Shown piece by piece: positions 43,456-48,928 of a stretch of 48,928 nt of DNA (its first letter is position 1; every line of letters begins with the position of its first letter). This DNA comes from Atopobium sp. oral taxon 810 str. F0209 (GTDB lineage: Bacteria > Actinomycetota > Coriobacteriia > Coriobacteriales > Atopobiaceae): the NCBI RefSeq assembly GCF_000466405.1, contig NZ_KE952954.1, forward strand, positions 5,886 to 54,813. The letters run 5' to 3'. The notes below the pieces were generated by a model, which was not told the DNA's origin, searched no databases, and saw nothing but the letters and a program-made list of their open reading frames with translations. A program made the translations under genes and the position numbers.

Positions 43456-45027
43456 TTACTCAGAATCAAAATCAGCCGTAAGGCTCTCCAGTTGATCGAG
43501 GTATTCATTTTCGGTAGCAAACTTGTGTGGCGACCTCTTGGCATAACGCTTAACTGCAGAGGCTGACTTCTTGATCTGTACTAAAGTGCCAGCACCAGCC
43601 ACACAGCCACCAGGACAGGCCATACCCTCCAATAGATAGCCGGGATATTTGCCTTTGATGGCATCTTTCATCATTTGGCGGCACTCATCAAGACCCTCAG
43701 CATTTGCGATGGGCACCTCACGGTCAGGGTACTTCTCATGAATTGCATTGACAACCGCGTTTGCCACACCACCTGCGACCGCAAAGCCACGACCGTCGGC
43801 GCTCGCAACATCAAAATCGCTCTTATTGTCATCATGCAATCTGAGGTAATCGATATCCTTGGCTTCCATCATGCCTGCCATTTCCTCAAAGGTCAACACA
43901 AAGTCAACCTCAGAGCGAACAGACTTGCGAAGCGCTTCGCCCTTCTTTGCTGCACAAGGCCCTACAAAAACTATCTTTGCATTGGGATGCTGGCTACGAA
44001 TCATACGCGCTGTCAAAACCATCGGAGTCAGCGCCATTGAAATAGCTTCCTTGTGCTCGGGGAATTCCTTCTTTGCCATAGAAGCCCATGCAGGACAACA
44101 AGATGTGCCCATAAACGGCAGCTTATCAGGTACCTCGGAAAGGTAATCCTCGGCTTCCTGTACCGTGCAGAGGTCGGCACCCAAAGCGACTTCTTCAACA
44201 CCCGAGAAGCCTAATAACTTGAAAGCTTCACGCAGCTTGCCAACATTGCCTTTACCACCAAATTGGCCAACAAAGGCAGGCGCAACCGCAGCGATCACTT
44301 CTTCTCCCTGAAGAATGGAGAATATAACCTGCGCAATCTGACTCTTATCGGCAATAGCGCCAAAGGGGCAGTTAATGAGGCACTGGCCGCAAGAAACGCA
44401 TTTTTCATAATCAATTTCAGCACGTCCATGCTCATCAGAACCAATGCAGTGCATGCCGCAGGCATCAGCACAGGGACGCACGTGATGATGAATTGCGTGG
44501 TAAGGACAAATCTGAGCGCAACGGCCACACTTGATGCAAAGGTCTTGATCGATAACCGCGCGCTTGTTGTGAAACGAAATCGCCTGCTTGGGACAAATCT
44601 CACGGCAAGGATGCGCAAGGCAGCCCTGACAGCTGTTGGTGACTTCATACACATTGTCTTTGCAAGCATTGCAGGCAAACTTGATAACGTTAATCAGTGG
44701 CGGCTTATAGTAGTCCAAACCGTTCGTTGTAGCTTCTTTGATTCCCTCAGAAACACGACGGGGCTTGTCAACACCTTGCAAAGGCAGGCCCAAAGCTAGA
44801 CGAATGCGCTCGGAAATAATAGCACGCTCAAGAAAAACTGACTCACGATAGGTAGCTACATCACCAGGCAAAATCTTGTACGGCAGATTTTCAAATGCAT
44901 CATCAAAATATTCATCACCACTTTCGGGATGACTCGGGATGCTATAGCAAATCTTTGCGACTTCGCGGAACACATCACGCCTAATTTTAGTTAGGTTGGT
45001 GTACACGCCACGCATGGTATCAGCCAT
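43456..45027 (-). CDS. [FeFe]-hydrogenase homologue with ferredoxin-type clusters (group B-like)
   Basis: A 523-residue cytosolic iron-sulfur protein. Cysteine-rich segments: 119-145 (six Cys), a ferredoxin cluster at 164/167/170/174, Cys 186/190/194, and a second ferredoxin cluster at 210/213/216/220. The H-cluster domain follows with TSCCPAW (308-314), GPCAAKK (356-362, where canonical enzymes have MPCxxKxxE) and EGMACPGGCVAG (467-478), so C311, C358, C471 and C475 can hold the H-cluster. The L2 and L3 variants suit the less studied group B enzymes. Reversible H2 formation with ferredoxin is likely but unproven. No hydEFG maturases lie in the window. It follows the RluA-like gene by 48 bp. 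Confidence 0.85.
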   Translation of the reverse strand: MADTMRGVYTNLTKIRRDVFREVAKICYSIPSHPESGDEYFDDAFENLPYKILPGDVATYRESVFLERAIISERIRLALGLPLQGVDKPRRVSEGIKEATTNGLDYYKPPLINVIKFACNACKDNVYEVTNSCQGCLAHPCREICPKQAISFHNKRAVIDQDLCIKCGRCAQICPYHAIHHHVRPCADACGMHCIGSDEHGRAEIDYEKCVSCGQCLINCPFGAIADKSQIAQVIFSILQGEEVIAAVAPAFVGQFGGKGNVGKLREAFKLLGFSGVEEVALGADLCTVQEAEDYLSEVPDKLPFMGTSCCPAWASMAKKEFPEHKEAISMALTPMVLTARMIRSQHPNAKIVFVGPCAAKKGEALRKSVRSEVDFVLTFEEMAGMMEAKDIDYLRLHDDNKSDFDVASADGRGFAVAGGVANAVVNAIHEKYPDREVPIANAEGLDECRQMMKDAIKGKYPGYLLEGMACPGGCVAGAGTLVQIKKSASAVKRYAKRSPHKFATENEYLDQLESLTADFDSE

Positions 45028-45075
45028 GGTTGCCTCTCTCTTTTGCCGTATTTCTCCCCCAATTCTTAAAGCCTA

Positions 45076-45984
45076 TTATGACGCAGTAAAGCCCAGCTTG
45101 ACAAAGCGTTTTGGAAAGGCGGTTTCGAGCGTTATTTGCTGCTGAGTTACTGGATGCTCAAACTCCTCACGCCAAGCATGCAGCATCAGACCGTCAGGGT
45201 GTGGCGCTCCACCATAAAGGCCATCTCCTAGCAAAGGAAATCCCACAGAAGCAAGATGCACTCGAATTTGATGGCGACGACCAGAGAGCAACTCAAGCTC
45301 CAGTAAGCTCAAACCATTGCAGCGTTGAAGTACATGAACACGAGTATGCGCTTCTTTTCCATGGGGATTTATACGCATGCGATGAGCATCATGACGATCG
45401 CGACCGATAGCTGCATCTATCTGATGAATACGCAAGGGGAAATCGCCTGAGACCACGGCCAAATAGCGTTTATGCAAAGCATTGCTTGCCACCAGAGCAT
45501 CAAAGGCAGGTTGGAATTCTTCTGTAAGAGAGAAAATCACAAGTCCCGTCGTTGCCACATCGAGACGCTGAATTGCCTGAGACCGCACAGCATAACCCTG
45601 CGTGTGTAGATATCCTGCAACTCGCTCGCTCAGATTAGGAACTCCTGTTCCATCTCCATGCACCAATATACCCGCAGGTTTATCGACTGCAAGGAAAAAC
45701 TCATCTGCCGCAAGCAAAGAAAAGCCTTCCGCTGCAGATGGATTCAGCTGCTGCACTGGTTTAACAGCTAGCTGAAGCGTTACTTCTTCCCAAGCACTGA
45801 GCATGCCCTCAGGATGCAAGATCTGCTCTGCCGAACGCAAGCGTCCTTCGGCAAAGATGCGCTGAGTCTGCCGTCTAGAAATGCCTGCTGCCACAAGAAG
45901 TTCTCCTGCCAGCATCTCTTTTGTGGGCACAAAGCGTAGCTGCTCTCCACCAGAGATCACATGAAATGCCTGAGTTTTGCTCAT
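45076..45984 (-). CDS. RluA-family pseudouridine synthase
   Basis: A 302-residue RNA modification enzyme converting uridine to pseudouridine in rRNA or tRNA. An S4-like RNA-binding region spans about 20-75; the catalytic motif is QRLDVATTG with D142; LELELLSGRRHQIRVHLASVG is the conserved C-terminal block. TAGGAG precedes the ATG. It lies 8 bp after lysR and before the hydrogenase homologue, so the three may share a transcript. The modified site is unknown. Confidence 0.92.
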   Translation of the reverse strand: MSKTQAFHVISGGEQLRFVPTKEMLAGELLVAAGISRRQTQRIFAEGRLRSAEQILHPEGMLSAWEEVTLQLAVKPVQQLNPSAAEGFSLLAADEFFLAVDKPAGILVHGDGTGVPNLSERVAGYLHTQGYAVRSQAIQRLDVATTGLVIFSLTEEFQPAFDALVASNALHKRYLAVVSGDFPLRIHQIDAAIGRDRHDAHRMRINPHGKEAHTRVHVLQRCNGLSLLELELLSGRRHQIRVHLASVGFPLLGDGLYGGAPHPDGLMLHAWREEFEHPVTQQQITLETAFPKRFVKLGFTAS

Positions 45985-45992
45985 TGCAGCTC

Positions 45993-46949
45993 CTAGATAG
46001 GATCTTCTGCCGACCAGCCCTTGCCATCCCTCACTTTGGCTTGGAGCAAATCATAAAAGGCCGTAACCATAGACCACGTATGAGGGGAGTTGCGCCATGC
46101 GACACAGATGGGATATTTTGCGCCCTCACCAAGGTCTATGAGACGCATACCTGCTTCTGCTGAGTTGGGAAAACTCGTGTGAGCCAGCTCAGATGAGCAA
46201 AAACAAGCACCTACTCCACGGTATGCCAGTGCCACCAAGGTTTCAGCATTTTTGGAAATCACACGCACGTCAGGATGAATGTTTTCGCGACGAAAAGCCT
46301 GACGTGGCACCGCCCCTGGTACATCTCCCTCTCCTACCAGCAAAAACGGCAGTTTTTCTAGTGCTTTGAGACCACCGTCCTTCGCCGCCTCTGCCACCAC
46401 TTCTTCTACGCGACCAGGATAGTAGCGTTCAAGCAAATCTTGACGACAAAGCAGCATAACTGCTTCATCGTACAAATCTCGTACCACCAATCCCTGTGCA
46501 TCGGGTTCGATTGTTGCCACAACCATATCAACGCGTCCTTCGCGCAACAGCTGTACCAAGTCTTGGTTTTCGCTCTCATACAAGCTGACCGTAATCTGAG
46601 GATAGCGACGCTGAAAACTGGCGATAGCACGCGGCATGATAATGTGGCCGCGCGTAGATGCCACACCAACACGCAAAAGACCACGCTGGTTGCCAGAAAT
46701 ATCGCGAAACTCCTGCTCCATCACGCGACGCTCAGCTTGAAAATGTCGCGCATGTTCAAGAAATTCTTCACCAGCATATGTCAGCGCCAAAGGCACATGA
46801 CGATCGACTAGTCTCACATGCAACTCACGTTCAAGACCAGCTATATGAGCAGAAAGTGTCTGCTGAGTCACATTGAGCCGCTCGGCTGCGCGAGTAAAGC
46901 TAAGCTCTTCTGCAACTGCAATAAAGTAATCAAAGGAGCTAAAGTTCAT
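45993..46949 (-). CDS. LysR-family transcriptional regulator
   Basis: A 318-residue regulator. The N-terminal winged helix (residues ~1-60: FDYFIAVAEELSFTRAAERLNVTQQTLSAHIAGLE) is typical; the rest is the periplasmic-binding-protein-like co-inducer domain. GGGGAGG precedes the ATG. It is divergent from the NhaC-type antiporter gene, the arrangement in which LysR proteins usually control the neighbouring gene, and may also drive rluA and the hydrogenase homologue as an operon. Confidence 0.94.
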   Translation of the reverse strand: MNFSSFDYFIAVAEELSFTRAAERLNVTQQTLSAHIAGLERELHVRLVDRHVPLALTYAGEEFLEHARHFQAERRVMEQEFRDISGNQRGLLRVGVASTRGHIIMPRAIASFQRRYPQITVSLYESENQDLVQLLREGRVDMVVATIEPDAQGLVVRDLYDEAVMLLCRQDLLERYYPGRVEEVVAEAAKDGGLKALEKLPFLLVGEGDVPGAVPRQAFRRENIHPDVRVISKNAETLVALAYRGVGACFCSSELAHTSFPNSAEAGMRLIDLGEGAKYPICVAWRNSPHTWSMVTAFYDLLQAKVRDGKGWSAEDPI

Positions 46950-47042
46950 ATCTTCCTCCCCTTAAGTAGGCATATTTCTGGACCCATGCTGAACAATAAA
47001 CTTAACTTTGCTTGGCGCTTTTTGGAGCATTCTGACGCTTTT

Positions 47043-47069
47043 TTAACACAAATTATATTTGTATATAAT
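47043..47069 (+). promoter_or_regulatory. Candidate antiporter promoter with overlapping dyad operator
   Basis: TATAAT at 47064-47069 is a consensus -10; TTAACA (47043-47048) lies 15 bp upstream, short for a -35. ACAAAT-tat-ATTTGT (47048-47062) is a perfect 6-3-6 dyad filling the spacer, a plausible LysR-type site, given the divergent lysR gene. Confidence 0.5.
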
Positions 47070-47154
47070 ACATCTAAATACAGTTGGAATCCATGTTCTA
47101 ATGAGGCAACAATAACCCTGTATGTAAGAGTATGAATTGAGGGGAACTTGCCGC

Positions 47155-48555
47155 ATGGCTGAGTACATTACTCTTGGATTGTTCGTCGTAATGCTTTTAG
47201 TCACGCTCACTTCAGGTATCCCCCTTGTTGTATCACTCACAATTGGACTCGTTATCTTTTTGGCATATGGGCTCTTTCGTGGCAACAGCCCTCGTGCACT
47301 TTTTGACATGATCAAGCAGGGCGTATCCAAGGTTCGCCCCGTACTTCTTCTTTTGCTCATCATTGGAGCCATTACCGCAAGCTGGCGTGCAGCAGGTACT
47401 ATTCCAGCTATCGTCTGTCTGTCAACCCAGATTATTTCTCCGCAGCTTTGCTTGGTTGCAATTTTTTTGCTCTGCTCGGCAATGTCAACACTCATGGGCA
47501 CCTCTTTTGGTGCAGCAGCAACAATGGGCGTTGTCTGCATGACCATCGCCCGTACTATGGGTATCAATCCCATGTTTGCTGGCGGCGCAATTTTGGCTGG
47601 AGCCTACTGCGGTGACCGTTGCTCCCCTATGTCATCAAGCGCTTTTATCGTAGCAACCATCACTGATACCGACATTTTTGACAATGTTAAGCGTATGCTG
47701 CGCACGGGCATCGTTCCTTTTGTAGGCAGCTGCGTTCTCTACGTACTGATAGGCATATTCAGTGCAGGCTCGGGCAAGGTCCCCAATGTTTCTGCCGCTT
47801 TTTCGTCAAGTTTTGATATGTCACCTGTGGTCCTGCTTCCCGCTTTTGCCGTTATTGTACTTTCTGCTTTTAAGGTGCGCGTACACAAAACCATGCTGGT
47901 AAGTCTCGCGTTAGCAAGCATTATCTGCGTCTTTGTCCAGGGTATCCCTGTAGGTGAGCTGCCAGCACTTTACTTTGGTGGCTTCCACTCGATTAATCCT
48001 GCCTTGGCACATATGGTTGACGGCGGCGGTATTCACACAATGCTCGAGATTATCACCATCATTGCTATTGCTGGTAGCTACGCAACCATCTTTGAAGGCA
48101 CCGGACTTATTTGCGGTATGCGCGGCATGATCAATAAAATTTCCCAGCGCTATACGCCCTTTGTAAGTGTGCTTATTACCTCGGCGCTGACTGCAATTAT
48201 TAGCTGCGAGCAGACTTTGGCAGTCATGCTAACCCAGCAGCTTTGCAACGATGTCGAAGGCGATGGCTCTGCTCTGGCACTTGACCTGGAAAACAGCGTT
48301 GTGGTGATTTCAGCGCTAGTACCTTGGTCGATTACCTGCGCAGCTATTCTTTCTTTTGTAGGTGCCCCCGCCAGCTGCGTTGTGTGGGCCTTCCTGTTAT
48401 ATCTCATTCCACTGTGGACGCTGCTGCTGTCCTTTAAGTCTCGCAAGGATCCTAACTTCGTTGCCTCGGAAGCGGGACGTTTACTGGGTCTTGCCGAACA
48501 CGATGATGTCCGCCGTGTCCGTGGCACTATAGATGCTCTTCCGAAGGTCGCATAA
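47155..48555 (+). CDS. NhaC-family Na+/H+ antiporter-like transporter
   Basis: A 466-residue membrane protein with about 11-12 hydrophobic segments. Blocks TSFGAAATMGVVCMTIAR and GAYCGDRCSPMSSSAFIVA resemble the conserved core of NhaC antiporters, where Asp and Ser residues bind cations. Related proteins exchange Na+ for H+ or exchange organic acids or amino acids. I chose the ATG at 47155 (GAGGGGAA 8 bases upstream) over a TTG at 47137. It is divergent from lysR. The transported pair is not certain. Confidence 0.85.
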   Translation: MAEYITLGLFVVMLLVTLTSGIPLVVSLTIGLVIFLAYGLFRGNSPRALFDMIKQGVSKVRPVLLLLLIIGAITASWRAAGTIPAIVCLSTQIISPQLCLVAIFLLCSAMSTLMGTSFGAAATMGVVCMTIARTMGINPMFAGGAILAGAYCGDRCSPMSSSAFIVATITDTDIFDNVKRMLRTGIVPFVGSCVLYVLIGIFSAGSGKVPNVSAAFSSSFDMSPVVLLPAFAVIVLSAFKVRVHKTMLVSLALASIICVFVQGIPVGELPALYFGGFHSINPALAHMVDGGGIHTMLEIITIIAIAGSYATIFEGTGLICGMRGMINKISQRYTPFVSVLITSALTAIISCEQTLAVMLTQQLCNDVEGDGSALALDLENSVVVISALVPWSITCAAILSFVGAPASCVVWAFLLYLIPLWTLLLSFKSRKDPNFVASEAGRLLGLAEHDDVRRVRGTIDALPKVA

Positions 48556-48614
48556 TAGCGGCGCATTCCACCGCTTTTACGTTGCGCGTCATGTGTCTTT
48601 GCGCACACCCTTAC

Positions 48615-48928
48615 GCAAACGGTTCAAAACCGTCGCTCTGCTTCCACAAAAGCACTGCTCACTTTTTTGCTGCGGATGCTTATTGAACCCGTTGTATAGC
48701 ATTTCTCACAAGCGGTTCAAAAGCGTACCAAATGACTCGAGAAATCCCAGGTAAAAATTGTCGCAAGGGTGTTTATTGAACCGCCTGCGGGTAAAAGGGC
48801 GTTTCTTGAACCCGTTGTCTTCCCTTTAATGCAGACGGTTCAAAACCGTACCAAGTGCGCGAGAAAAGCCCTGATAAAAATTGCCGCAAGGGTGCTTTTT
48901 GAACCCGATGTGGGTTGAAAGGCGCTTA
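48615..48928 (+). repeat. Array of GGTTCAA/TTGAACC half-sites at 31/62-bp spacing
   Basis: Half-sites start at 48621 (GGTTCAA), 48683 (TTGAACC), 48714 (GGTTCAA), 48776 and 48806 (TTGAACC), 48837 (GGTTCAA) and 48899 (TTGAACC). The intervals are 62, 31, 62, 30, 31 and 62 bp. Intervening sequence is partly shared too: the stretch with GATAAAAATTGCCGCAAGGG after the 48837 site matches GGTAAAAATTGTCGCAAGGG after 48714, and CGTACCAA follows two of the GGTTCAA sites. It begins 60 bp after the antiporter stop and runs off the window end. No gene is seen in 48556-48928. Confidence 0.85.

Noticed and set aside
48615-48928. CRISPR array
   Set aside because: The conserved block is only ~7-15 bp and alternates in orientation, intervals vary between 31 and 62 bp, intervening sequences are partly repeated, and no cas gene is present.
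1-48928. tRNA, rRNA or other standard RNA genes
   Set aside because: Spacers were read for cloverleaf and T-loop (GGTTCAANNCC-like) patterns. The GGTTCAA motifs at the window end resemble a T-loop, but no acceptor stems, anticodon arms or CCA ends surround them.

Overview
The window looks like chromosome from an anaerobic, peptide- and amino-acid-using, moderate-GC Gram-positive bacterium, most likely of the class Coriobacteriia (Actinomycetota). This is inference, from three substrate-binding lipoproteins with twin-arginine signals, a four-domain S1 protein, a ferredoxin-type [FeFe]-hydrogenase homologue and a peptide-transport-rich gene set. No rRNA, tRNA, CRISPR array, phage gene or transposase gene was seen.

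Layout. 1-7.6 kb: PEP carboxylase (-), a polysaccharide flippase-like protein (+), then glycerate kinase/glutaredoxin and ArsR/NA37-family pairs (-). 7.7-16.4 kb (+): a GH25 lysozyme overlapping an LTA-synthase-like phosphotransferase, an Mrp ATPase, two FAD oxidoreductases and a polysaccharide deacetylase. 16.5-27.5 kb (-): uvrB, a zinc-ribbon membrane protein, a class I amidotransferase, a four-gene amino-acid ABC importer, coaE, pepT, rpsA and rnhA. 27.7-40.4 kb: two complete oligopeptide ABC importers arranged head to head (oppBCDF-A leftward; oppB-oppC-fused DF-SBP rightward). 40.9-48.6 kb: secG, a Gph-like phosphatase, a small orphan gene, a predicted hydrogenase-homologue/rluA-like/lysR run (-), and a divergent NhaC-type antiporter (+).

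How the genes fit together. The two peptide importers, PepT and the amino-acid ABC importer form a peptide/amino-acid acquisition block. The hydrogenase homologue and PEP carboxylase point to fermentative redox and anaplerotic metabolism. Flippase, lysozyme, LTA-synthase-like enzyme and deacetylase belong to envelope biogenesis.

The most unusual signal is not a gene. Several intergenic regions carry repeat arrays built on GGTTCA/TGAACC half-sites (window start, 27.6 kb, 42.9-43.2 kb, 48.6-48.9 kb) whose spacing is repeatedly 30-31 or 62-63 bp. A separate inverted tandem array (40.5-40.9 kb) has 31/32- and 41-bp spacings. These are close to whole numbers of DNA helical turns, and the arrays lie mostly at gene 3' ends or between convergent genes. 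I do not recognise them as a named element. Other regulatory structures include a perfect 13-bp inverted repeat in front of the amino-acid ABC operon, a terminator-like hairpin inside that operon, an 11-bp inverted repeat between the divergent opp operons, and a 16-bp inverted repeat bounding a gene-free 650-bp stretch.
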